62,573 nt of DNA from CAINVV01 sp037129695. Lineage in GTDB: Bacteria; Bacteroidota; Bacteroidia; Bacteroidales; Prolixibacteraceae. The position numbers and the translations under genes were made by a program. The notes below the pieces were generated by a model that saw only the letters and a list, made by a program, of their open reading frames with translations, was not told where the DNA came from and made no database searches. The stretch spans positions 1 to 62,573 of the forward strand of contig JBAXUL010000009.1 in the NCBI GenBank assembly GCA_037129695.1, written 5' to 3'. Below, one piece after another: positions 7,958 through 16,802 of the stretch (its first letter is position 1; each line of letters opens with the position of its first letter).

Positions 7958-8332
7958 ATGAAAAATCTGGCAGATTGGTTTCATTGGGTACCAAGATTAC
8001 TCTGTGTTTCAGCCATCCTGTTTGTCAGCATGTTCGCACTGGATTCTTTTGCTCCCGGACTATCAGTATGGGAGCAATTGCGTGACTTTCTGATCCATCT
8101 GATCCCATCGTATATTTTAATCCTGGCGCTTTGGCTTGCCTGGAAAAAAGAAAAATGGGGTGGTATCCTCTTTGTGGCAATCGGTCTGATCACAAGCGTA
8201 CCGGTTTTCCTACTCAATTACCACCGTACAGGATCCATATGGATGGGACTTTTCATTGTGCTCGTCATCAACATTCCATTTATGATGGTCGGAGCCCTTT
8301 TTATTATCAGTGATTACCTCAAAAGGAAATAA
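7958..8332 (+). CDS. Small four-helix membrane protein of unknown function
   Basis: 124 residues with four hydrophobic segments (about 12-32, 45-62, 68-86 and 94-117) joined by short charged loops and ending in K-R-K; the pattern predicts an integral inner-membrane protein. Similar small proteins with a W-K-x-E-x-x-G-G-I-L-F-V-A-I-G segment are common in Bacteroidota and are annotated as hypothetical (DUF7670-like). No catalytic or ligand residues are evident. The gene follows the heptad repeat and ends just before a strong terminator shared with glyS. It is probably real given its length, clean hydrophobic pattern and normal composition. Confidence 0.7.
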   Translation: MKNLADWFHWVPRLLCVSAILFVSMFALDSFAPGLSVWEQLRDFLIHLIPSYILILALWLAWKKEKWGGILFVAIGLITSVPVFLLNYHRTGSIWMGLFIVLVINIPFMMVGALFIISDYLKRK

Positions 8333-8341
8333 AGAAATTCC

Positions 8342-8380
8342 AAAACAAAAAAACCGGTTTAAAACCGGTTTTTTTGTTTT
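8342..8380. terminator. Bidirectional terminator between a membrane protein gene and glyS
   Basis: A perfect 19-pair stem (8342-8360 with 8362-8380) with only one base between the arms; A7 and T7 runs flank a CCGG core, so it works in both directions. It reaches the first base of the glyS stop codon on the minus strand. Confidence 0.9.
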
Positions 8381-9933
8381 TACATCAGCTTCTCCAACAA
8401 TCGTTTCAAGTTGACCTTCTCAGAAATAATCGATTTTAACTGATCGATGTTCACCCGTTCCTGTTCCATCGTATCGCGGTAGCGAATGGTTACTGTTTGG
8501 TCCTCCATGGTTTGATGATCGACAGTCACACAAAATGGAGTACCTATGGCATCTTGCCGGCGGTAACGTTTCCCAATCGAATCCTTTTCGTCGAACTGAC
8601 AGTTAAACTCAAATTTGAGTTCATTCATGATCTCACGCGCTTTCTCGGGAAGCCCGTCTTTCTTGATCAAAGGCATAATCGCCAGTTTAACCGGAGCCAG
8701 TGGGGCAGGAAGCCTCAACACTACCCGTATATCCTTTTTACCCTCACCTGCATCGATTTCTTCCTCACAATAGGCGGCAGAAAGAATCTGAAGGAACATC
8801 CTGTCTACGCCGATGGAAGTCTCCACCACGAATGGCACATAGGATTCATTCAGCTCAGGATCAAAGTACTGTATCTTTTTCCCTGAAAATTTTTGATGCT
8901 GTGAAAGATCGAAGTCAGTACGAGAATGGATTCCCTCCACTTCCTTGAAGCCAAACGGAAACTTAAATTCAATATCGACAGCAGCATTGGCATAATGGGC
9001 CAGCTTCTCATGCACATGGAACCGATAATTCGATTCGCCGAACTCCAGGGCTTTGTGCCATTTGATGCGAATTTCCTTCCAATGTTCGAACCAGGTAAGT
9101 TCAGAACCCGGCCTGACAAAAAACTGCATCTCCATCTGCTCAAATTCACGCATGCGAAAGATAAACTGGCGGGCAACAATCTCGTTCCGGAAGGCTTTTC
9201 CAATCTGGGCTATCCCGAAAGGAATTTTCATTCTGCCGGTTTTCTGTACGTTGAGGTAATTGACAAAGATGCCCTGCGCCGTTTCCGGACGAAGGTAAAT
9301 CTTGAGGCTGCTGTCGGCTGTAGACCCCATGTCGGTTGAAAACATCAGGTTAAACTGACGAACATCAGTCCAGTTTCTGGTGCCTGATACCGGACAAACG
9401 ATTTCGTTGTCTTCGATGATCTGTTTCAACTCGACCAGGTCGGAATTATTCAGTGCCTCGGCAAACCGATTGTGAAGTGCATCCCATTTTTGCTGGTACT
9501 CCAGTACCCTTGGGTTGGTCTCCCTGAAGATTTTTTCGTCAAAAGATTCGCCAAAACGATTTCTCGCTTTTTCGACCTCTTTGTCCATTTTCCCTTCGAT
9601 CTTGGCCAGTTCCTCCTCGATCAAAACATCTGCACGGTATCTTTTCTTTGAATCCTTGTTGTCTATCAACGGATCGTTGAAAGCGTCAACGTGCCCGGAT
9701 GCCTTCCAGATCGTCGGGTGCATAAAAATGGCTGAATCAATTCCAACTACATTTTCATTGAGCAGCACCATCGAATCCCACCAGTATTTTTTGATGTTGT
9801 TCTTCAGTTCTACACCGTTCTGTCCGTAATCGTAAACGGCTCCAAGTCCGTCATAAATCTCGCTTGAGGGGAAAATATATCCGTATTCCTTGCTGTGCGC
9901 GATCAGCTTTTTAAAAAGATCTTCCTGGTTCAT
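8380..9933 (-). CDS. glyS: Glycyl-tRNA synthetase, alpha2 type
   Basis: Charges tRNA-Gly in the cytoplasm using ATP. The single-chain, class II, alpha2 form (517 aa) is seen rather than the two-subunit form. The N-terminal block has G-L-G-A-V-Y-D-Y-G (~29-37) and W-K-A-S-G-H-V-D-A-F (~76-85); class II motif 2 appears as F-R-N-E-I-V-A-R-Q (~248-256), preceded by L-R-P-E-T-A-Q-G-I-F (~214-223). The C-terminal third (from P-L-A-P-V-K-L) is the anticodon-binding domain. It is a monocistronic-looking gene, with DUF4834 about 60 bases upstream on the same strand. Confidence 0.97.
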   Translation of the reverse strand: MNQEDLFKKLIAHSKEYGYIFPSSEIYDGLGAVYDYGQNGVELKNNIKKYWWDSMVLLNENVVGIDSAIFMHPTIWKASGHVDAFNDPLIDNKDSKKRYRADVLIEEELAKIEGKMDKEVEKARNRFGESFDEKIFRETNPRVLEYQQKWDALHNRFAEALNNSDLVELKQIIEDNEIVCPVSGTRNWTDVRQFNLMFSTDMGSTADSSLKIYLRPETAQGIFVNYLNVQKTGRMKIPFGIAQIGKAFRNEIVARQFIFRMREFEQMEMQFFVRPGSELTWFEHWKEIRIKWHKALEFGESNYRFHVHEKLAHYANAAVDIEFKFPFGFKEVEGIHSRTDFDLSQHQKFSGKKIQYFDPELNESYVPFVVETSIGVDRMFLQILSAAYCEEEIDAGEGKKDIRVVLRLPAPLAPVKLAIMPLIKKDGLPEKAREIMNELKFEFNCQFDEKDSIGKRYRRQDAIGTPFCVTVDHQTMEDQTVTIRYRDTMEQERVNIDQLKSIISEKVNLKRLLEKLM

Positions 9934-9990
9934 ATAGAATAATGTTGTGTCATGTATTTCACGAATGGGATGCTGGAGAATCGAATAAAG

Positions 9991-10275
9991 CTATTTTTTT
10001 ACTTCCTCGAAATCAACGTATTCACCGTCACTTCTCCTGAATAATTTTTCTCTTCGATCAGATTTTTCGACAGTAATTTGTCCGGGGGAAGTAGGTTCAG
10101 GCCTCCTTCTTGCCTCTTCCTGTGCCTTGAGGTCACGGTATATTTTATCTGCAGCTTTTTCGACTACCCTTGGCCCAAAATACCGGAGGAAAAACATGAA
10201 TCCGTAATAGACCAAAAGCAATATAAAAAGGGTGTCGAAAAAAGTGCCAATATTTAAAATTACAAAGAGAATCAT
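9991..10275 (-). CDS. DUF4834 family membrane protein
   Basis: 94 residues from the ATG at 10275; an upstream TTG at 10302 would add nine residues but lacks support. One N-terminal membrane helix (FVILNIGTFFDTLFILLLVYYG region, ~3-25) is followed by a basic, charged cytoplasmic tail ending in G-E-Y-V-D-F-E-E-V, the hallmark of DUF4834. The family is confined to Bacteroidota and often lies near housekeeping genes such as glyS; its function is unknown. It may be in one transcript with glyS (57 bases apart). Confidence 0.8.
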   Translation of the reverse strand: MILFVILNIGTFFDTLFILLLVYYGFMFFLRYFGPRVVEKAADKIYRDLKAQEEARRRPEPTSPGQITVEKSDRREKLFRRSDGEYVDFEEVKK

Positions 10276-10405
10276 GACTTTAAGAATTTCAACAGCGCAC
10301 AAAAGTAGTAATTTTTTTTAGGCTGGAGAATTCGGCGACTTATTGATCAGATGCCATATTCACCAATAAGGCTGATATATTCCCAAACACCTGGCCTTGC
10401 CTATT

Positions 10406-11863
10406 TCACTCAAAAGGACAACCCGGTGCGGTTCGTTTCTTGTGCCGCTGGTAAACACCTTTCCGTTGTTTGGCTTCATCATTGTAAATGAAATTGATTC
10501 CGACCCTCAGGTTGCTATTCGTTGCAGCTGTAGGGTTGAAGAATGAGAAAACATTGTCGGAAGCCGCATAAAGCTGGACATGTCCGATGCGGTAAGCTCC
10601 GGCAAGTCCAATATTGACAGGTGTTGCTTCCATGTAAGAATAACTGCCGGAAAGGGAGAAATTTCGGGATAGTGCGGTATTGACTGAAGCCGTAAATGAG
10701 GTATGCACCATGTTATTGAGCATCCTGACTCGGGCAACTCCACCAAGGGTAATCTCTTCGTTCAGTTTGTACTCACCAGCCGCATACAACTTAACCGGCA
10801 AAAGAGTAGTGAATTTGGAATTGGGCTGTGCCGGGAAAAAAGCAGCCTGAAGACTGTCTCTCAGCGGTATAAAGAGGCTCGAAACATCTGTTGTAATAGG
10901 TGGTTTATTGGTCGCAGTAACTGTATTCAGGTTTATTCCACGGAATACAAAACTGTTGTTCTCCGAAAAAGTGGTGACGTCTTTTTGCCAGGAGATAAAT
11001 CCAAGATCGACCATGCTCATCGAAAACTCTAATTCCTTGGTTATTTTAGTGGTAAAGCCAAAATCAAATGCCACTCCGGGATTGCCAAAATTGGTTAAGT
11101 AACTGCTCAAATCAAAATTATTGACACCAAAAGCATGATAACCATTGTTGTTAACCAACTGAATTTCAAAAGGCGCAGACATAAATATTTTCCCGGTCGC
11201 ATTCAGATCAAGCAAGTCGCCACTTTTTGGCATTCCTATAACGGCATTCACCCCGACAGTCTTCATTCCTGCAAGTCCAAAAAGCAATTTTGCAGTAACA
11301 CCCACACTTATTTTTTTATTCACCTCTTTGGCATAGGTAAATGCCAACTCGCGATATTGTTGCGCTGCAATGCCAAAATATCCGGTGGAATAAGTGGTGC
11401 CCACATAGGGTGCATTGCCGTAATAGACCAGATTTGCCAGATTTTTGGTAAAAAAGGGTTCTGAAAATTCGCGTTCTGTCCATGAAAAACCAAAGAATCC
11501 GGACTTATTTTTCCATCCGAATTCAATCAATGTCAATGCTGCAGACTCATTCACAAAATTGTTTACATCGAGGACGGAGAGAAATTTTTTGAAGTCATAA
11601 ACCATCGAATCCGCCTTAGCGCCGGTACCCCGATGGATCAGATCATTGAAAGAAAGGCCATTGCTGTTCACGGAAAGATCCAGTTTGGAGAAGAGGGGCA
11701 TACTAAAATAAAAGCCTTGCTCCATTCCTGGTCTGGCAGGATTGAGATCCTTGGTCTGCGGTACTCCTTTTAAATAGTAGAGACTATTAGGTTGTGCTTT
11801 CAGTCCGTCCTTTCCTGGCAAAATCATTAGGAAAAGAACAACAGCCCAAATAATTTGTCTCAT
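10406..11863 (-). CDS. DUF5723 family outer-membrane protein
   Basis: 485 residues with a signal peptide (cleavage near A-Q|P, residue 24). The mature part opens with N-S-L-Y-Y-L-K-G-V-P-Q-T-K-D-L-N-P-A-R-P, the typical start of DUF5723 proteins, which resemble PorV/FadL-like beta barrels. Many alternating strands with aromatic girdle residues (G-F-Y-F-S-M-P, S-G-F-F-G-F-S-W) support an outer-membrane barrel. The C-terminus contains a basic K-Q-R-K-G-V-Y-Q-R-H-K-K-R segment, which is unusual for a barrel end and may lie in the periplasm. It is the last gene of a coupled operon after the lipoprotein and the DUF3352-like protein: its ATG overlaps the upstream stop. Confidence 0.78.
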   Translation of the reverse strand: MRQIIWAVVLFLMILPGKDGLKAQPNSLYYLKGVPQTKDLNPARPGMEQGFYFSMPLFSKLDLSVNSNGLSFNDLIHRGTGAKADSMVYDFKKFLSVLDVNNFVNESAALTLIEFGWKNKSGFFGFSWTEREFSEPFFTKNLANLVYYGNAPYVGTTYSTGYFGIAAQQYRELAFTYAKEVNKKISVGVTAKLLFGLAGMKTVGVNAVIGMPKSGDLLDLNATGKIFMSAPFEIQLVNNNGYHAFGVNNFDLSSYLTNFGNPGVAFDFGFTTKITKELEFSMSMVDLGFISWQKDVTTFSENNSFVFRGINLNTVTATNKPPITTDVSSLFIPLRDSLQAAFFPAQPNSKFTTLLPVKLYAAGEYKLNEEITLGGVARVRMLNNMVHTSFTASVNTALSRNFSLSGSYSYMEATPVNIGLAGAYRIGHVQLYAASDNVFSFFNPTAATNSNLRVGINFIYNDEAKQRKGVYQRHKKRTAPGCPFE

Positions 11864-12468
11864 TATTGAAGCTTAAACAAGTTGATGGGTGCCCGGAAAC
11901 CAATCCTGAAAGTAATTTGTGAAGACTTCAGAACATTGGCGATCACCGGAGTTCCGGGTTTGTAAAGCGAAATAGCCAGATCCATACGAGTTGCCTTTCC
12001 CAGATTGACAACATCGCTTTTGTTGAGTTTATATTCTATCGAATCATTGGAGGCCGCCACCACATCCCCGGCAGCATTGACTGTTGCCGCGTTGAGGATC
12101 GCACTTTGCATGGTTCGTCCGGGAGTAAAAGACAACCAATACCTGTATTTCATGGGTGTTTCATTGACAGTTTTGATAATCACCCACATTGAATCTGATC
12201 CTGTCGTATTGAAATTCATCCCGTTAAAAAGATACTGAATCGGAATAGACATAAAATTGAGGGAATCTTCAGTTACCTGCGCAAACCCTGTTTGCGGAAA
12301 AGTTGCATAATCTTTAACCGAATAGGTTCCGGTCGCAACCGGCCGATAAATCATCGGATCAAGGCCGGTAATCCTGGTATAATTATTGAGATGAAATTCA
12401 TTCAGATTGCAAGAAACCAAAATAAGTGCAGCCAATCCGGTAAAAAAAATATATCGGTCAGTTTTCAT
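11863..12468 (-). CDS. Hypothetical lipoprotein
   Basis: 201 residues. A lipoprotein signal with lipobox L-V-S-C places the acylated Cys at residue 20. The mature part is beta-rich, with segments such as Y-R-Y-W-L-S-F-T-P-G and I-T-F-R-I-G-F-R; the overall look resembles DUF4270-like or jelly-roll lipoproteins of Bacteroidota, but no family can be named with confidence. The start overlaps the stop of the upstream 918-aa gene by 4 bases and its own stop overlaps the start of the DUF5723 gene, so the three are translated in a coupled way and probably work together at the cell envelope. Confidence 0.75.
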   Translation of the reverse strand: MKTDRYIFFTGLAALILVSCNLNEFHLNNYTRITGLDPMIYRPVATGTYSVKDYATFPQTGFAQVTEDSLNFMSIPIQYLFNGMNFNTTGSDSMWVIIKTVNETPMKYRYWLSFTPGRTMQSAILNAATVNAAGDVVAASNDSIEYKLNKSDVVNLGKATRMDLAISLYKPGTPVIANVLKSSQITFRIGFRAPINLFKLQ

Positions 12469-15221
12469 TTTCCATCCATTTGAAAGTTTGACAAGAAGCC
12501 ATCCACGGAATAAGCCAGAATATTGGAGACATTCGATTTATCATCGAATGAACCGATGGCAGAAAGCGTGTACTCCTCAGGAAGACCAGTATCATATACT
12601 GAGCCATCATTTTTTAAAAATACAGATCGGTTGGCCGCAAGACAATATATTTCAATCAATTTCATATTTGCATCAGCAGAAAGCAACACCGGGTCGTTTG
12701 TGAGTCCACTGACAGGTTGGGTGAAAATGAGTTTGCCCGTAAAATCATACATGGAAAGAATTTGTTGATCCAGAAAAAGAAAAGCCGAAGATCCGCCTCC
12801 ACCATCAGCAACCGGCAAAAAATTATGATTGGGCGAGAAGTTTCCTGCAACAATTTTCTTCACAGCACCATCCAACCCAATCAACCTGATTTTACCCTGG
12901 TCATCCGTTGTCACCAGAGAAGGAGAATTTCCTTTACTGAAAACCAACGACAGGTTATTTTTGGAATGCACAAAATCATCTGCTAACCTGACCCTTTCCT
13001 TTCCTTGCCTGTCAAGAATGTAGGTTTTGTTATGGTCGAAATAAACAATGAATTCTTTTGACCCAACCTTGAAATACCTGACGGGAAGTTCTACTTCCTT
13101 CTGTGTTGCTTTCGGCTGCCATCCCGGAATTAATTTCCCGTATTGATCAAAATTGTAAACTTTGCGGTCGCGGCCGGCCAACAAGTATCTGTACTCTTTT
13201 TTACCCTCATAATCAAAGACTGAAATTTCGTTGGTCGCGCCAGATTTGAGTCTGATCGGATAATTCCTCATTTCGGTACCACTTCTGTTGATCAGGTGAA
13301 TGAAATCCCTGGTATTGAAAAGCAACTGATATTCTCCGTTCTTCCGGTAGTCGATTAATTTGATTTCACCAAGGATCGGACCTTCCAGTCGGATCCTCCA
13401 ACGTTCAATACCATCCCTGTCAAGGATTGTCAGGAAATTTTCAACATCCTGAAAAACAATTTCTTTCAGTGAATTATTCGCTGAAAAATTGACAAAAATC
13501 GGTCTGTTCCTCATTTTAGCTTTCAGGGGATAACTCCAGAAAGGGATCCGATTCTGCGCTGCAGCAGGGTTGACATTGAGGGAGGCCGTGTTATACAACA
13601 TCCCCTTTTCATAACTCCATTGCCAGGCTACATTTTCCAGTTTGACAAGTTCTGAGGCTATTTTTTTGAGGCTTTGATAGGAGCCAATCCGGAAAGCCTG
13701 TTCAAAGAAAGGAAGCGCTTGTCCGGGGGCACACCACATGTAAAAATTGGAGGTTCTTGAAAGTCCGGACGTGAACTTCTGATAAGAGGATTTGCCCTGG
13801 GCAAGGTCATAAATCCGGAGAGAGTTAAGGTATCTTCTGAGGGAACCAGGTGTCGCTCCCATTATAATAAAACCATCACCCAAAGTCATCCATTTGGTTT
13901 TCACCCTTCCGAGGGAGCTTTCTCCTAAAAAAATCCCAAAGCTTTCGATGGGCACTTCCCAGATATTATCTCTTCCGGCATCCGCCGATTCAGAATCATC
14001 CCTGCTTTTTTTGTTGGAGGCAGCCTTTTTTTTCATTGCTGCAACCAATGGGTCTTTCTCCCCCGATCTGACGCTCAACAGCAAGAAACGGTTATCCTCC
14101 GAATTTTCCAGATTGTTACCGGTAAATACCTCTGCAGCTTCCCCTTTCCAGTTGTCGGTCAGATATTGTCTGATGTCAACATGCAGCTCGCTGGAAAGTG
14201 AGGAGAGCTGTTCTGTGTACCGGCCCCATTTCCCTTTCTTTTCAAGGTATTTTTGATAATCTGCAAAATATTGAACTGGATTGGAGAGGGATTGTATGGT
14301 GAAATAGCTTGTAACCGAAGGCATCATGCTCAGGAGTGAAGTTTCAAGCGGTTTCTGGTGCTTGTAAATATCCACCCAAAAGGATCTGGTGGTATCTGCG
14401 ACAGAGAAACCATTGATGAGTAGCTGGTTTTCCTTTTGCAGGACATCCACTTCTGTCCATTGTGCATAATCCGGTTGAAAAATTCCAGTGGAAGTTGAAT
14501 CTGCAAAATAGCGGGACAACCAGGCAGGTAAAGTTCTGTGGTTAAAATAAATGTTGAGGTCGGAATTTTCCATGGAATTTTTATTGACTCTCAGAAAGTC
14601 GGAATCCTCCAGAACAGATGGATTTTCAGTCTGTTCCAATGCCTTCTGTAGCTGGACAGCTTCATGGCCAACAATCAATATCCCTTTGTAAATGGTCATT
14701 AGAATCCTTTTCTGTACTCCGTCATCTTTCCAGTCATAATGCTGTATGGATGCATCCTTGTAAGTCGATTCTGTTGCGACAATTTTTTTCGGCTGAAAAT
14801 AATCCCTGATCATTGAGTGAATGCTGTTTTTCTCATTGATACTGCCAATCTCCATCAGAAAGAGCCCGGAACTGTCTCCTGGGACGAATATCAGCTCCTT
14901 CTGCATGAGAAAGCCTGCACGTTCCTTATGATGGAGTATCAGCGAGTCAATGAAAACAAAATCACGGTAGAGTCCGGATATTTGAGGGATATTTCGAAGA
15001 GCCTGCCAGTTTTTGTTGCTGACTGTTCTGGATGCAAAATCTCCAAGGTTGCGGATACGAACGAAAAAGGGAGCCTCAACCGAAACGGCCTTTAATGGAG
15101 AGGTGCCAAAATACTTCGATTCCCGGGTAAAAAAATACCAGCCGGCAAAGATCCCGGTCATCAAAAGGACTGTAATCAATATCAATAGTCGTTTCCCCAT
15201 CTTCACTTTACTGTATTCCAA
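12465..15221 (-). CDS. DUF3352-like envelope protein with C-terminal propeller-like repeats
   Basis: 918 residues. One N-terminal membrane helix (~10-31) anchors a large extracytoplasmic part. The first ~550 residues contain alternating strand/helix modules (S-V-E-A-P-F-F-V-R-I-R-N, G-F-L-M-Q-K-E-L-I-F-V-P-G, Y-K-G-I-L-I-V-G-H-E-A-V-Q-L) similar to DUF3352 proteins. From ~590 on, short repeats such as F-L-T-I-L-D-R-D-G, F-I-H-L-I-N-R-S-G and V-Y-N-F-D-Q-Y-G-K look like blades of a beta propeller. A second start at M8 is possible. It heads the three-gene coupled operon with a lipoprotein and a DUF5723 barrel, so a structural or assembly role at the envelope is a fair inference; the exact role is unknown. 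Confidence 0.7.
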   Translation of the reverse strand: MEYSKVKMGKRLLILITVLLMTGIFAGWYFFTRESKYFGTSPLKAVSVEAPFFVRIRNLGDFASRTVSNKNWQALRNIPQISGLYRDFVFIDSLILHHKERAGFLMQKELIFVPGDSSGLFLMEIGSINEKNSIHSMIRDYFQPKKIVATESTYKDASIQHYDWKDDGVQKRILMTIYKGILIVGHEAVQLQKALEQTENPSVLEDSDFLRVNKNSMENSDLNIYFNHRTLPAWLSRYFADSTSTGIFQPDYAQWTEVDVLQKENQLLINGFSVADTTRSFWVDIYKHQKPLETSLLSMMPSVTSYFTIQSLSNPVQYFADYQKYLEKKGKWGRYTEQLSSLSSELHVDIRQYLTDNWKGEAAEVFTGNNLENSEDNRFLLLSVRSGEKDPLVAAMKKKAASNKKSRDDSESADAGRDNIWEVPIESFGIFLGESSLGRVKTKWMTLGDGFIIMGATPGSLRRYLNSLRIYDLAQGKSSYQKFTSGLSRTSNFYMWCAPGQALPFFEQAFRIGSYQSLKKIASELVKLENVAWQWSYEKGMLYNTASLNVNPAAAQNRIPFWSYPLKAKMRNRPIFVNFSANNSLKEIVFQDVENFLTILDRDGIERWRIRLEGPILGEIKLIDYRKNGEYQLLFNTRDFIHLINRSGTEMRNYPIRLKSGATNEISVFDYEGKKEYRYLLAGRDRKVYNFDQYGKLIPGWQPKATQKEVELPVRYFKVGSKEFIVYFDHNKTYILDRQGKERVRLADDFVHSKNNLSLVFSKGNSPSLVTTDDQGKIRLIGLDGAVKKIVAGNFSPNHNFLPVADGGGGSSAFLFLDQQILSMYDFTGKLIFTQPVSGLTNDPVLLSADANMKLIEIYCLAANRSVFLKNDGSVYDTGLPEEYTLSAIGSFDDKSNVSNILAYSVDGFLSNFQMDGK

Positions 15222-15290
15222 GGTAAAAATAGCATTTTAACGAGGTAAAGCAGGGGTTGGAGCAAATATTACCAAAGCGGTGTTGCCTGC

Positions 15291-16544
15291 CTACTGTGAT
15301 TTTACCTGGGATGCCTCCACAATTTTATACACTTTATCTGATCGTCTCACTTTAGCCGGCACTGCCACTGAACAGTAAGATCCTTTGGATGCTTCATCAA
15401 CCGGTTTCAATTCGACTCTCACCTCTTCCACCACGGTTTGCAGCACCCCACTGCTGGGACCGGTGATCATGATTTCATCACCGGGTTTCAATGAACCAGT
15501 TTCCAGTTTAATCTCTCCAACACCTACATTGGTAAAATAGTTGGTCACTTTTCCCAGATAGACCCTTCTTTTTGTGGCCAGAGAGCCGTAGTTTCCACTC
15601 CACTCACCCAAACGCTGACCGAGGTAATAGCCATCCCAGAATCCCCTGTTGAAGACGGATTCCAGTCGGATGTTCCAATCCGCAATTTTCTCCTCATTAA
15701 AAGTTCCATCCTGGTAGGCCAGTGCCGCTTCGTGGTAACACGCTACCACACACTTGACATAATCGGCACTTCTTGCCCTTCCTTCAATTTTCAGTACGGT
15801 TACTCCGGCATCCAGAATTTTATTCAGAAAATGAATGGTCTTCAGGTCTTTAGGCGACATGATGTATTCATTGTCAATCTCCAGTTCAGCTCCGGTTTCC
15901 TTATCTGTCACGGTATAGGCACGCCGGCAACTCTGAAGGCATGATCCCCTGTTGGCCGAAGAGTTCATCTCATGAAGCGAGAGGTAACATTTACCGGAAG
16001 TTGCCATGCACAAGGCGCCATGGACAAACATTTCAAGCCTGATCAGTTCGCCGCCTGGTCCACGCAGGTTGTCCTCCCTGATCTTTTTGGAAATCTCCCA
16101 GACCCGGCCAATGTTCATCTCTCTCGCAAGAACCATCACGTCGGCAAACTGCGCATAAAACTTCACAGTTTCGTAGTTGGTAATATTCAGTTGGGTAGAA
16201 ATATGCACCTCCATGCCAATGGCGCGGCAAGTCTGGATAACAGCCAGATCTGAAGCGATGACAGCAGATACGCCCGCTTCTTTGGCCGCATGGATGATGC
16301 GCTTCAAGGTTTCCGCCTCCTCGTCAAAGACAACAGTATTGACTGTGAGGTACGTTTTAACTCCTGCCTTTTCAGCTCGTTTGGCAATTTCCTTCAGATC
16401 TTCCAGCGTAAAATTGTTGGCAGACCTTGCTCTCATATTGAGGTGTTCCACTCCAAAATAAACAGAGCCGGCACCTGCTTGTATGGCTGCCATCAGAGAT
16501 TCATAGGAACCCACCGGAGCCATTATTTCGATTTGATTGGTCAT
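15291..16544 (-). CDS. Peptidase U32 family protein (TrhP/YegQ-like)
   Basis: 417 residues. The N-terminal part begins E-I-M-A-P-V-G-S-Y-E-S-L (~6-17) and has a TIM-barrel pattern. The diagnostic U32 motif follows: E-M-F-V-H-G-A-L-C-M-A-T-S-G-K-C-Y-L-S (~170-188) and N-R-G-S-C-L-Q-S-C-R-R (~198-208), giving four cysteines that in studied relatives bind a 4Fe-4S cluster. Members are RNA hydroxylation factors (TrhP for U34 of tRNA, RlhA for 23S rRNA) or ubiquinone hydroxylation factors (UbiU/V), not true peptidases. Length and C-terminal beta domain fit the TrhP type best. It is transcribed divergently from the GH32 gene. Confidence 0.88.
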   Translation of the reverse strand: MTNQIEIMAPVGSYESLMAAIQAGAGSVYFGVEHLNMRARSANNFTLEDLKEIAKRAEKAGVKTYLTVNTVVFDEEAETLKRIIHAAKEAGVSAVIASDLAVIQTCRAIGMEVHISTQLNITNYETVKFYAQFADVMVLAREMNIGRVWEISKKIREDNLRGPGGELIRLEMFVHGALCMATSGKCYLSLHEMNSSANRGSCLQSCRRAYTVTDKETGAELEIDNEYIMSPKDLKTIHFLNKILDAGVTVLKIEGRARSADYVKCVVACYHEAALAYQDGTFNEEKIADWNIRLESVFNRGFWDGYYLGQRLGEWSGNYGSLATKRRVYLGKVTNYFTNVGVGEIKLETGSLKPGDEIMITGPSSGVLQTVVEEVRVELKPVDEASKGSYCSVAVPAKVRRSDKVYKIVEASQVKSQ

Positions 16545-16751
16545 TCAGAAAATATTAATAAATGCCTGGAGTGATGAATATTGGCTTGAGTGATGAATTA
16601 TTTTAACTCATGATCAATCTGTAACTGGAAGTAAGTACTTCAGGCAATTTCACTCACTTCAGTCATTTTACACACTTTCCGTTACAAAATTACGATTTAA
16701 AAACGAAGTGAGAATTATTATTTGTCTGGATGAAAGTTTTCGTTTTAGCCG

Positions 16752-16759
16752 TATATTTG
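16752..16759 (+). promoter_or_regulatory. Candidate -7 element upstream of the GH32 gene
   Basis: TATATTTG fits TAnnTTTG and lies 43 bases before the ATG at 16803. A TTTG at 16721 is 27 bases upstream, longer than the usual 19-21, so the -33 box is uncertain. The same 258-base gap carries a short palindrome gaagta-ag-tacttc at 16628-16641. Confidence 0.4.
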
Positions 16760-16802
16760 AAAATTCCTTAATGAATGTCAACAATTCATAATTCCCCGAA
16801 AT

